Shown here: piece by piece, positions 53,659-64,000 of the stretch | How positions within the stretch are numbered: the first letter of the stretch is position 1 | Layout of the letters: every line of letters begins with the position of its first letter | Assembly: GCA_025766275.1 (NCBI GenBank) | Contig: JAFKAC010000078.1 | Span: 219,222-283,221, forward strand | Length of the DNA: 64,000 nucleotides | Origin: Lactarius indigo | Taxonomy: Eukaryota > Basidiomycota > Agaricomycetes > Russulales > Russulaceae | Direction of reading: 5' to 3' | Made by a program: the position numbers and the translations under genes | Notes under the pieces: generated by a model | Databases searched by the model: none | What the model was told of the DNA's origin: nothing | Seen by the model: the letters and a program-made list of their open reading frames with translations, nothing else

Positions 53659-54708
53659 GGCCAGGCCGATCTGGAAATTTCCCGCTTTTCCCCCGTATCA
53701 TCTCAGCAATAGTGCATATTGTGGGTTTGTAAACCCATGCGGGTACCCGAATATGGGTTTGTGGGTGTGGGTGTGGGTCAGATCTGAGGTACCCGTACAA
53801 AACCCATACCTGTTGCATGGCGGGTTTTTTCAAAGGGATACTAGAATTCTATTTACTACATGTTACTGTACTATTCTATGAGGAATTTCCTTAACTACAG
53901 TTACAGTGGCCTGAGCCCCAACTCCGTCTAAGAGCATCTACAGGTCTTGGGGCATGTGATGCGTCGCAAGGTGTCGCGCACGCGTCCGCGGAACGCGCGC
54001 CGTCGCATACAGGTCCGCGGTGATTGGAGACGTGTTTTTCTCGAAGAGATAAACGTGCATAGACATGCGGCGGGGTCGGGAACAGAAACGAGGTCGGGTT
54101 GTTGCAGGTGGTCGAAAATGGTTGTGCACGTTTGCGCATAACACAAAACTTCACATATGTAGTTGTATGAGTCAGAGATACGTCTTGTTCGAGCCAATAA
54201 GGCCACGGACAAATGCAGAAAGCCGGAGAACAAAAAGAATAAGCCACACTGACACTGAACTTAAAAGTTAGGGGAACTCAACTATGATAAATGTAAGCGA
54301 TGAAGTTGCATGTTCACAGCTTGGTGGTAGCATATAGCACTCATGGCAATGTTTATAGAACACACAGAAACGTGTGTGGTGCCAGCGGTTTGGCAGCGAT
54401 GCACGATGGGGTGGGGTAATCTAAGAAATTTCCATATTTGGCCTTTAATTTCCTTTTTGGGGGTAGGGGGGGGGGGGGGGGGTACGGCCCAACCCCTTAA
54501 AAAAATTTACTGACCCCGTGCAATTTTAAGAATTCCGGCCCCCCCTTGACATCAGCAAAACAAAATTTGACTAGCCGTGACTAGGGGAACTAGCCCCTAC
54601 CATATTTGGGTATCACTAGTCAGCACTAGTCACGGCTATTGCTTCTAGTAACTTTTTGTTTTCCTGATGTACTGCCGCTACAACGGCGGCGACAATGTGT
54701 GGTAGTGT
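53659..54708. other. Unassigned, low-complexity patches
   Basis: 53710-53830 has repeated GGGTACCCG/TGGGTTTG blocks in both orientations. A run of 17 G lies at 54466-54482. An inverted repeat TAGCCGTGACTAG / CTAGTCACGGCTA flanks about 25 bp near 54572-54640. No gene could be supported. AGTGT at 54704-54708 is the left target site of Cop-2. Confidence 0.45.
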
Positions 54709-55241
54709 TGATGAACAGCATAGACAGAACCAGTACTCACAGAGGCAAAGGGTCTGTGGTGAGATACTAGTGGCAAGCTGGTTAGCAGCAGAGGGGAATG
54801 TCAAGCAGTGAAGCAGAGGGTGTCTGGCACACAGCAGTGAGAGAACTGATGATGGTATTTTACAGAGGAGGAGACATACCTGGCACACAGCAGTGAGAGA
54901 ACTGATGTGGACCAGGGCGTACAAGCAGTCTACTTATACTTGTACAGAGGCGTGACACTAATACAAGGAAAGTAACTATAGGTCACAGAATACAAGGGAC
55001 GCATTGTTCTACAACAGGACAAAGGAGTGTGCATATGGAGAACAAGGCGTATAGAACAAGAAGTGTCCAGACCAAGATGATATCATAATACATGATGTCA
55101 TAGGTGACGCAATGATAGGTAATAGATTGTACAGATCAAAAGGTATCTAATCTACAAGTCCTGTATATCTAATCTACAGCAGTCCATGCTGCAAGTCCGG
55201 TCCGTATGAGCCGCTAAGTGCGCAAGGGTCACTTATCAACA
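54709..55241 (-). repeat. Cop-2 3' LTR
   Basis: 533 bp. The only difference from the other LTR is G at 55204 against A at 60804, in the context CpG/CpA. Confidence 0.96.
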
Positions 55242-55255
55242 TCTCCCCGTGATCT
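55242..55255 (-). other. Cop-2 polypurine tract
   Basis: On the minus strand CACGGGGAGATG directly precedes the 3' LTR. Confidence 0.6.
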
Positions 55256-55345
55256 ACAATCTAAGTACAACAAGTCCCATGTCATCATTGTGCTTCTGCA
55301 GCAGGACACGCGGTAGTGACTTGTGTAAAGCCGTCCGCAACCATA

Positions 55346-58300
55346 TCACAGTAGGAGTTCTAATGAGGGTGATGGTCCCCTTTTCGATGTACTCCTAATG
55401 ACATGATGCCGTATGGCAATGTGCTTAGACCGTCTCCCAGTGACAGGGTTCAAGGCCAAGTCAATGGCACCCTTATTGTCACCATGAAGTGGGATGGGGT
55501 CGTCGACCTCGTACCCGAGTTCCGTGAGGAAGCTCTGATACCACGCAGCCTGGTTAGCCGCGTCGGTCATGGCCATGTATTCCGCTTCCGTTGTGTTTTG
55601 GGCAACAGTCTTTTGCTTGCGCGAAGACCAGCTTATTGCACCGTTAGCTAGTAGGAACACATAACCAGAGGTGGAGTGGCGGTCGTCAGTCTGATCAGCC
55701 AGACTGGAATCAGTGTAGCCGTGAAGGCCATCGCCATTGGCGCCATCATAGACAATACGCATATCCATAGTTCCCACTAGTAGGACAGGACATACTGCGC
55801 AAGTCGCAGATGTTGTGGTGAAGGGTTCGCTGCGTACTGCGCCAAACGTGACACAGCGAAGGAGATATCTGGCCTAGTGCCAATCTGCACATAAAGCAGA
55901 CTCCCAATCAAGGATTGGTAGTGGGAAATATCTGAGGCAGTTGCCTGCGACGTATATTTAACCAGGTGCTCGTCAGCACCAGCGGGCAAGGGTGTGTTGT
56001 GTGGTGTGGCATCAGACATGCCAAAGCGTTCAAGGACATCCTTGATGTAGCCAGACTGATCTATTTCGATGCGTCTAAGGGAGCGGTCGCGCACAATGCG
56101 CATACCAAGATAAGACTCTATCTCCCCGAGATCTGTCATCTCATAGCGTTCAGACAATCTGACTTCAAACGCTTGATACCACTCAGCGAGGGACCCAGTA
56201 TAGTGATGTCGTCAACGTAGACAATAACGAAGAGTGGATCATACCCCTCCCGTTGAGGCATCACATATATGCCAGCATCAGCAAACGTCCGCTTAAAGCC
56301 GAGTGCAGTGAGCACTCCATGGAATTGCAAGTTCCATGCGCGGGAGGCCTGTTTGAGACCATAGATCGCCTTAACCAGGCGACACACCTTCGTCTCAGAG
56401 CCAGTGACAGTGAAACCTTGTGGCTGCTCCATGTATATCTCCTCGTCAAGCACGCCATTGAGAAAAGCAGACTTAACATCCATCTGATGGATGTGCCAGT
56501 CCTCCAGCGCGGCCAACGCCAGAAGTAAACGTAGCGACTCAAATCGTGCGACGGGAGAGAAGGTTTCATCAAAATCTACGCCAGGGATCTGCGTGAATCC
56601 CTTAGCCACCAAGCGAGCTCTGTAGCGGCCATCCGCTTTGAGCTTAAAGACCCATTTGGATTTTACTGCCTTGCGATTAGGCGGGAGATCCACTAACTCC
56701 CAAGTCCCATTTTAGCTAGGGCGTCCATTTCATACTGACACGCCTTAGTCCACTCATCTGCAGCTGCAGACCGCATGGCCTCTGCATAAGTTGCAGGGTC
56801 TCGGCCACAAAGGCAGCAGCCAATAACTCCGCATACCCCAGACGCCTGCCGCGCCATGCCGCATTGTCCGCATTGAAGTAACGCGGATTAGGGACAGGGG
56901 CACGAGCACTGCGCCTTGGTGCATTGTCCATTTCGCGCAACAGCTGACTACGCTGTGCACGATCCTCAAATCCCCCAGGCATTTCTGGTGAGGGAGGAGG
57001 GACATGGCGCATAATGCGCGTTGCACTAGGACGCGGCGGGGGTGAAGTGGGAGTGGTCTGCTCACGTTTAGGTGTGGTGGGCAGGGCTGGCAGAGCAGGT
57101 GGTGGAGTGGGGCGTGGTTGGACTTGTGGGGGTCTAGGAGCTTTTCAACATCCTCCTCCTCACTACTACTGGAGTGTGCAGGGGAGGGGCTCGCATTGGT
57201 GGTAACGCCGGCGGGTGAGGCACGGCAGTCACTGTTGTGCTAGGCACGACTGGTGGTGAAGGTGTGGGGTGTGTCTCAACACCCTGAGGGACGGGAAGCT
57301 ACTCTCGTCGAATGTCACATCCCTGGACACTCGGACGGAGCGGGTTGAGCGGTCCCAGAGCTTATAGCCCTTAGATTCGGGCTCAAACCCAATAAGCGTG
57401 ACCTCAATGGCCTTCGCATCCAATTTGCGACGCTTATCAGCGGGTACGTGCATGTACCCCTTGCATCCGAAGACGCGAAGATGTGAGACATCGGGCACTT
57501 TGCCAGAGTGCCAGAGCTCATAAGGAGTGCGCCACTTAAGCCCACGGACTGGAGAGCGGTTATAGATGTGCACAGCTGCGCACACTGCATGCTCCCAGAA
57601 GCCTTTAGACATGCCAGCTGTGTGGAGCATGGACATTGCCTTATCCATAATGGTGCGGTTAAACCGCTCGGCTTTCCCGTTGGACTGTGGTGAACCCGGC
57701 ATCGTGAGGTGATGCTCTATCCCTTTCTGCTTAAGAATGTCCTGCGTGACACTCGACATGTATTCGCCACCGCGGTCAGAGTGCAGAGCGCGCAGTTTAT
57801 GGCCAGACTGGGTTTCACCCCAGGCCAAATACATCTGCAGCGACTTAGCAAACTGTCCTTCGACTTAAGGAAGTGGACCACAGTGAACTTAGTGTGGTCG
57901 TCTATGAAGGTGGCTGTGTACGTCGAGCCTTGCAGGGACTGAGTCTGCATAGGACCGGCGAGGTCACTGTGCACAATCTCAAATTGACGAGTTGTCCTCT
58001 TGTTGGAGGACGCAGAAAAGGGTTGGCGAGTGGATTTGCCCATCTCGCACCCACGGCAGACTGTGTGGGCCGTGGTAGAGCTATCTATGTCCATGCCAGT
58101 AGTGGCAGAGGGACCATGCGCCTTCAGCGCCGCAGAGGAGATGTGTCCCATGCGTTGATGCCAGATATCAAGTGTGGCAGCACTTGATTTTGTGTGGGCG
58201 TTGAGGCCGACGCTGGCTGCGTCCAACCAGTAAAGGTTGTCCTCAAGGTAGCCTTTGGCCACACACTTTTGGTTGACAGATATTTTAAATGAGCCACTGT

Positions 58301-58640
58301 CAAAGGCAATCTCAGCACCCTTTTGTGCTAGGGCGCGCGTCGACAAGAAGCGCGTCTTCACCTGTGGTAGGTGTAGCACATTACTGAGGGTGATAGAGAT
58401 ACCCTGGCTCGTTGTAAAGACGACAGACCCGACACCCACTTGGTCTATAGTGGACTTATCACCCAGGCGTACAGTGCCTTTAGTTGGGGTGTAGTCCTTG
58501 AAGTCAGACCGATGTGGGTGATGTGGTGTGTAGCACCACTGTCCATCATCCAACGCACACGCGAGGCAGCATACAAGGCAACACCGATTGATTCAGAGGC
58601 CCATCTATCTTGGGCTCTCGACCTCCTTAATGGAGGCGGT
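55346..58640 (-). pseudogene. Cop-2 pol polyprotein
   Basis: From 58.6 kb downward: protease (broken by one missing base next to the SGATHH motif, about 58520), pre-integrase zinc region (CRGCEMGKSTRQPF), integrase (IVHSDLAGPMQT; HSDRGGEYMS; SPQSNGKAERFN), reverse transcriptase (56693-56136; FKLKADGRYRARLVAKGF; catalytic VIVYVDDITIL) and RNase H (ADQTDDRHSTSGYVF; TEAEYMAM). The frame changes near 58520, 57835, 57230-57060, 56150, 55780 and 55400. In at least two cases Cop-1 has one base more in the same short C or T run. A TAG at about 56714 also interrupts. It cannot give a full polyprotein as written. Confidence 0.9.
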
Positions 58641-59540
58641 GGTAGGTACTAGGACATGACTATTGGCAGCCTTGTTGCCTGCTTTCTCCTTCTCCTTTGC
58701 GTCAGCCTCATCCTTCTTCCTCTTCCTGCATCAGGCTTGATATGGCCCTTTTTGTTGCAGTAGTGGCAAGTTAGACCAGAGTGGTCCTTCTTGCCCTTCT
58801 TGCCCGTCGACTTGACGGGGGCCACCTTGTTGAGGGAGGAGCCAGAGGGCCCGGAGCGGCGAGCTTCTTCGACACTATGCGCGCTATGATCTCAGCGTGC
58901 TTGAGTGCAGAGGGGCCCCACTGGCAAGGATGGTGAGGCCAACACCTCATAAGAGGGCGGCAGTGCGTGGAGGAGAATGAGACAGAATTGAGTGTCAGTG
59001 ACACCCATCTGTGCGTTGGAAAGGGCAACCCAGCTCATTGAGCTTGGCCAATTGAGAGGCCATGGGTGCGGAGTCGTCAAGGCGGGCTTGTGTTAATTGA
59101 TCCACAGATTGAAGATGGTGGTGCTGCCCGAAGCACCAGCGTATACGTCTCTGAGCTTGTCCCACTTGGCTTTAAAGGTGGGATAGGCGGCATTGTCGGC
59201 GACAAGGGAGTAGACGTCGGTTTGAGGTAAAGGCGGAGTATGCCTTCGCCCGACGTTGTACTGAGTCCCATTCGTCTTGAGGACATCAACTGGTCCATGG
59301 TGGAGGGTGAACACACTCTGCTTCATGCAGCGTGAGGATGGCTTCAATGTCCCAGACCACTCATTCCAGTGAGTGCCATCAAACTGTTCAAGGCGAATGC
59401 CAGAGGGCATGCCGAACGTTGCGCCATAGGCAGCAGAGATACGAGCGGAGGGTGAGGATCCAGTGGGGGAAGCGTAGAGCCCCCGCAGTAGCAGAGCACC
59501 GGCAGCAGCCAGTGGGAGATGGTGCGCGAGAAGACATTGG
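58640..59540 (-). pseudogene. Cop-2 gag
   Basis: Matches Cop-1 gag in order: MPSGIRLEQFDGTHWNEWSG (about 59410-59350), DVYSLVADNAAYPTFKAKW, LSNAQMGVTDTQFCLILLHA, and the zinc knuckle near 58720-58770. It is broken into several frames; one missing T in the knuckle region (GATGCAGG against GATTGCAGG in Cop-1) is clear. Confidence 0.85.
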
Positions 59541-60296
59541 GATGATTTATCTATCGCCGAGGAGCAGTCAGCGATAGTGCTTCAATTTGCAAGACATAAA
59601 GATAGGGGGTACCACTCCTGTCTGTGATTCTGTAAGGCCAGAACGCTAACGCGTCCTGCCTCCTGATAGTATGCCAGTGATACAAGGGCTAGGCCCAGGT
59701 TGGAGAGTCCCTTTGCCATACCATGAGCTAGCTGCCAGCCAGGATGTGTCTAGGACACAGCTCAAATGGTTTGCGTCAGGGGGAAGGTGAAGGGATTGCT
59801 TTCAGAGCCCAAGGCTGTCTACCTCAGCCTCCTCGGCCTGTTGGTTGCCTCATCGCCACAAGTGGCTTTACTGAATCCTTTCCCATTGCCGCTACAAGGC
59901 AGGTATCTGGTTGCAGAACACCATAAGGTGAACACCCCCCAGAGCCTGAACCAGGTTTTACACTCCCATGGTGAGGAGATCCTGCGCCCAGTGTGGAGCA
60001 CCAGAGACAGCTGGCGCTAAGCTCCACAATACACAGCCCAGTGGGCCATGCACACCTGGATATTGATTAAGGGCTACCAGACCCAGTCTCCTTGCGCATA
60101 GCGCAGGGGCTAGGAAAACAGTAGGGGTGAAAGTAGGACTACTGGGCAGTACATGTATAGGAGGTTCCTTAGCAGAGACAAGTGGCGCCCCACTGTCTCT
60201 GCCTTGGGCAAGGCTGGTAAGGCCCCAGACAGACCTTAGCCTGGTGTGTCCTCCTAGGAAGACAGTGACCAGCCAAGTGGAGTGGCTAGGGCACCA

Positions 60297-60308
60297 GGGC
60301 CCATAACC
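60297..60308 (-). other. Cop-2 primer binding site (half-tRNA type)
   Basis: GGTTATGGGCCC on the minus strand abuts the 5' LTR, as in Cop-1; complementary to the anticodon region of initiator tRNA-Met. Confidence 0.75.
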
Positions 60309-60841
60309 TGATGAACAGCATAGACAGAACCAGTACTCACAGAGGCAAAGGGTCTGTGGTGAGATACTAGTGGCAAGCTGGTTAGCAGCAGAGGGGAATG
60401 TCAAGCAGTGAAGCAGAGGGTGTCTGGCACACAGCAGTGAGAGAACTGATGATGGTATTTTACAGAGGAGGAGACATACCTGGCACACAGCAGTGAGAGA
60501 ACTGATGTGGACCAGGGCGTACAAGCAGTCTACTTATACTTGTACAGAGGCGTGACACTAATACAAGGAAAGTAACTATAGGTCACAGAATACAAGGGAC
60601 GCATTGTTCTACAACAGGACAAAGGAGTGTGCATATGGAGAACAAGGCGTATAGAACAAGAAGTGTCCAGACCAAGATGATATCATAATACATGATGTCA
60701 TAGGTGACGCAATGATAGGTAATAGATTGTACAGATCAAAAGGTATCTAATCTACAAGTCCTGTATATCTAATCTACAGCAGTCCATGCTGCAAGTCCGG
60801 TCCATATGAGCCGCTAAGTGCGCAAGGGTCACTTATCAACA
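60309..60841 (-). repeat. Cop-2 5' LTR
   Basis: 533 bp, ends TGATGAACAG..CTTATCAACA on the plus strand; followed by the duplicated AGTGT. Confidence 0.96.
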
Positions 60842-61033
60842 AGTGTAAGCATTATTCCTGTAGTACAGTCTTCGAAGTGTACATCTATTCCGCATTATTG
60901 GACTACCTGGAGCATTCTAGTTTTGGAGTTGTAAAACATTTACATAAACTGATTGAGATAATTACACGATATTTTAGTAGATAATTGGTGGTGATTGATT
61001 GCCGCATGAAGGATTAGAGCATTACTGGTCTTA

Positions 61034-63990
61034 GTGACGAAATATTGGCACATTATCTCCCTTGTCTCCCATGTCGATAATTTAGTCGTGTGTTATCCCT
61101 CGCTAGCGTGGGAGGTTTTTCCTGATGCTTGTAGGACGAGCGCGGAGCAACCTGACGATACCGAACACACCCGATTATGCACCGATCCCCTGACAAATGA
61201 ACCTCACGCTCAATACGCCGAGCACCCGAACCCGAACACGAACTTGCCCGACACCTATGACACACGAACTACGGCTCTACGTGGACAGCAGACCACACAT
61301 GGACAGGACCCCAAAGTCGAAGCCTGTGCGGATAGTATGATGCGCAAATGGATGATCGGATGGAACACCCGACTCAACCAGAACCCTGAACTCGCGCACG
61401 AATGAATCTAAGCGGAACAGATGTCACGTAAACTTTGAAGTAAACTCGATGCGGAAATGAATCACAACAAAGGCACGACCCATGAAGGAATGGCACGGGT
61501 CCCTAGAGATACTGCTCCGGAACGACACTGACCTGCTCGACTGGTACTCACAGACGGGAAGGCAGGAAGAAGTACCGCTGGAGTTATATGGCGGCACGAT
61601 GAAATCAATAAACAAAAACAAAGTTTCACGAATGCCACCAATGACGTGGCACCACATTAAACTCGAAAGTTTTGAACAGCAATTGATTGCTCCTCGCACG
61701 AAATTACGACAGGGGTATCGACGCGAGAAACTGGCTAACTTGACACCAATTATGGAAACGAGGACTCCGAGCCCCTCAGACCTGACTGACCTCCATTGTG
61801 TAAGCAGTAACTCAACATCGGACGTGTTGAGGCCACCCATCGACGACCTGGAGGGTCCATCAGAAAACCAGCATATACAAATGAATGACAAATTACGAAC
61901 CCACATCCAGCAGCGAAATCAATCCGAAATATCGATCAATACGATCCCTGGTGTTGAACTCCGAAAAGCCACGCTGAATGCCCCAGCACTTAGCAGCGCC
62001 GTAGCCACTAAAACCAGAACTCTGGTAGATCGATTACGATCATCAGCACACCAGCAGCGGATAACGAACCAACCAAGTCGAAGCCCGTGTAACAAAAGTC
62101 CACGAGGAGACACACCGAGTCAGATAAGTTGAGGCCCACGTAGCAAAAATACACGAGGAGACGCACCTAGTCGGATAAGTCGAAGCTTGTCCAACAAGGT
62201 CACACGAGAACACGCATCGAATGACCAAGAGCCCGGAAAGGGACGACAATTGAGGTAGAATACCCGACGGATCAACTAGAATCGATAAGAGGTCCCTGTT
62301 CGATAGGGGTGGACAAAAAGGAACACGTGCAAGAATCGCCGAGATGGTCCACACGACACGAGGACTCTACCACACTGGAACAAAATGCCCATGGAAGAGA
62401 CACGTCAGAAACAAGAACGACTAGCAAAGTAAACCGAAGCCCCACTGAGGGAGATGCATCGCCCACCGCTGGCTCAGAATCGTCGAACAAAACCACAACA
62501 AAAACTCGGACGCACCGTGGAAGGGAACTCTGCAGGGCATCGCCCAATAGCTTCAATGAAGATCTGGCGAAAGGAGAACAGTTCTTGTTCCAGTTTCACT
62601 TGCGGCAAACGGTCAATAGACAAACAGGTATGATGATCAAACTGATCAAGCAGACTCACCCGATGCTGTCATACATCTGCAGACCCCACGTCGGCGATTG
62701 GGTATGAACTCAGAAAAATCAATTAAAGGTAGAAAACCACATGAATCACTCTACCAATGCTGATGAAACGAGTTGGGACAGCTTCGCCAACTTCCGGAAC
62801 GCATGGACAATTGACGGCGATTCATCACTCGGTACCCCAAAACCGAAGAGAAGGAGTACCGCCAGATGGGTCAGATCCGAACGGCACGCGGATGAAAACG
62901 CACTCCGGGGCCTGTCATCCTGCAAGGATGCGAAGAACGACCTAGAGAAACTGAAACTACAAGAAGAAACAAGTTGCAAACCCACCGAATCGCTCAAAGA
63001 TGTCGAGGTGGGCTATGACCCGCTGCAGGTCACAAAAGGGTCCACCAGTGTAGAACTGGCTCCCGATGTAAAAGAAGCAGGCTGGCAGTCCCACGCGACG
63101 CAGCACAACGGGACGGACTGTACCCGAATGCCAGTATATTGAGTCAGTTCACTCAGATAGGGGTAGCGAGGAAAACTCGCGAAAACGATCCCAACAGAAA
63201 GAGGAACTGCGACAGCATACTCGAGCCCTACCAGACTAAGTACGATCAGACATCCGAATTTGAGCCAAACAACTCATCGACAATCGCGAAGAGACTCACC
63301 AACGCACAATTGACACACAGCATTGACCACCGCACCAAAAACGCGAACGTGAACCACTCACAGATTACCGACAATCGACAAAGCAGTGGAAGAAACCCAA
63401 ACGATGCACCGAACCAGCGGCGAACCACACATTACAGAACACCCAAGAGGGTGAAAAGCTGTTATGTGATCAAATCTATGAGCGTGAAAACAACGACAGC
63501 GGTCACTCGACGCATCAGAGATATGATCAACGCAGGAGCGAACTACGTACCGAACACCCAGGCCAGAATAAAGAAGCCCACGACATCTGGCCAGATCGCA
63601 TGTGTTCGCACGACCGACACGGCACCTGCGAACCACCAAATGCACGAGTTAGTCATTAGAGTTTCTCGAGCATACGCACCCCTCTACGCCAACCAACGAA
63701 GGAAAGGATTGTTACATGGGAAAGCACTTTGAGTCATCAACAGAGCCCTCCATCGGACAACCTTGTCGGGGCATGAAGTCAGTAAACAACCAATATGGAA
63801 GAAAGGGGCGATAACGGAATTCTGCGAGAGGAGACAGGCCGCATCGAAGCAAGGCACACATGCAAGGGTCAACGAAGCCCACCCGACGCTGCCACTGGCA
63901 CGGGCGACCCCTCTACGAACCAAACTGTTGCCAACATACGACGACATGAGATTAGAGAGATTCAACAGACAAAAGGGGTCCCGAACATGA
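61034..63990 (+). other. CpG-rich cluster of open frames, unassigned
   Basis: Five plus-strand frames of 123-216 codons (61034-61405, 61482-62132, 62309-62707, 62741-63142, 63139-63732) follow one another in differing frames. Composition is unlike the rest: many CGA, ACC and GAA triplets and frequent CpG. The peptides are hydrophilic with no motif I recognise, and I could not find splice sites that join them convincingly. It may be a decayed or unknown element, or chance openness due to composition. The sequence runs off the window. Confidence 0.3.
62085..62235. repeat. 54-bp tandem repeat, three copies
   Basis: The block GAAGCCCGTGTAACAAAAGT, CCACGAGGAGACACACCGAG, TCAGATAAGT recurs with 54-bp spacing at about 62082, 62136 and 62190; the third copy is more diverged. 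Confidence 0.7.
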
Positions 63991-64000
63991 AAAGAATAAC

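Larger units (their letters stand above)
54709..60841 (-). mobile_element. Cop-2: complete, very young copia element
   Basis: 6133 bp, minus orientation, two 533-bp LTRs differing at one position, exact duplication AGTGT (54704-54708;60842-60846). Order along the minus strand: LTR, half-tRNA primer site, gag, protease, integrase, reverse transcriptase, RNase H, polypurine tract, LTR. The coding part is broken by several one-base deletions despite the almost identical LTRs. Confidence 0.96.

Overview
The window looks like transposon-packed heterochromatin of a filamentous basidiomycete, probably an Agaricomycete; the species cannot be read from the sequence. Evidence: coding segments join across 45-60 nt GT..AG introns with matching phase, the LTR elements are chromodomain-type Ty3/gypsy and Ty1/copia, and one fragment ends like a KDZ (Kyakuja-Dileera-Zisupton) transposase, a family typical of these fungi. 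I saw no bacterial-style genes, rRNA, tRNA or CRISPR.

Layout. 1-2.6 kb: old LTR pieces and a broken gypsy gag cut by a copia solo LTR. 3.6-7.9 kb: one or two unidentified multi-exon genes on the minus strand. 8.85-17.2 kb: an old LTR into which a complete chromovirus (Gyp-1, 9170-16994) is inserted. 17.5-19.2 kb: two solo LTRs. 19.9-27.2 kb: half of a copia element (Cop-1) carrying a gypsy solo LTR, joined through another LTR to half of a second chromovirus (Gyp-2b). 28.1-39.7 kb: a tandem repeat holding a copia solo LTR, then a decayed unidentified gene split by a complete chromovirus (Gyp-2, 29445-37403). 40.2-45.75 kb: remnant of a large KDZ-type DNA transposon with motif arrays in both orientations and three small intron-bearing genes. 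45.75-47.8 kb: 5'-truncated Gyp-1 relative. 48.1-49.8 kb: 68-bp minisatellite. 50.1-50.5 kb: perfect 195-bp-arm hairpin. 54.7-60.8 kb: complete, very young copia element (Cop-2). 61-64 kb: CpG-rich unassigned open frames.

Main themes. (1) CpG decay: the Gyp-1 LTRs differ at 14 positions, all CpG to TpG/CpA; the single Cop-2 LTR difference is also CpG; every internal stop in Gyp-1 and in the split gene is TGA, as CGA to TGA would give; minisatellite units vary at CpGs. This points to cytosine methylation and deamination. (2) Priming: both gypsy families carry, 33-34 nt after the TATA box, an 11-nt sequence exactly complementary to the 11 nt just after the LTR, the Tf1/sushi self-priming arrangement; copia elements instead show a site matching the anticodon region of initiator tRNA-Met. 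(3) The KDZ remnant holds three apparently intact spliced genes of unknown function among CTGCCGA motifs, the best candidate here for something undescribed.
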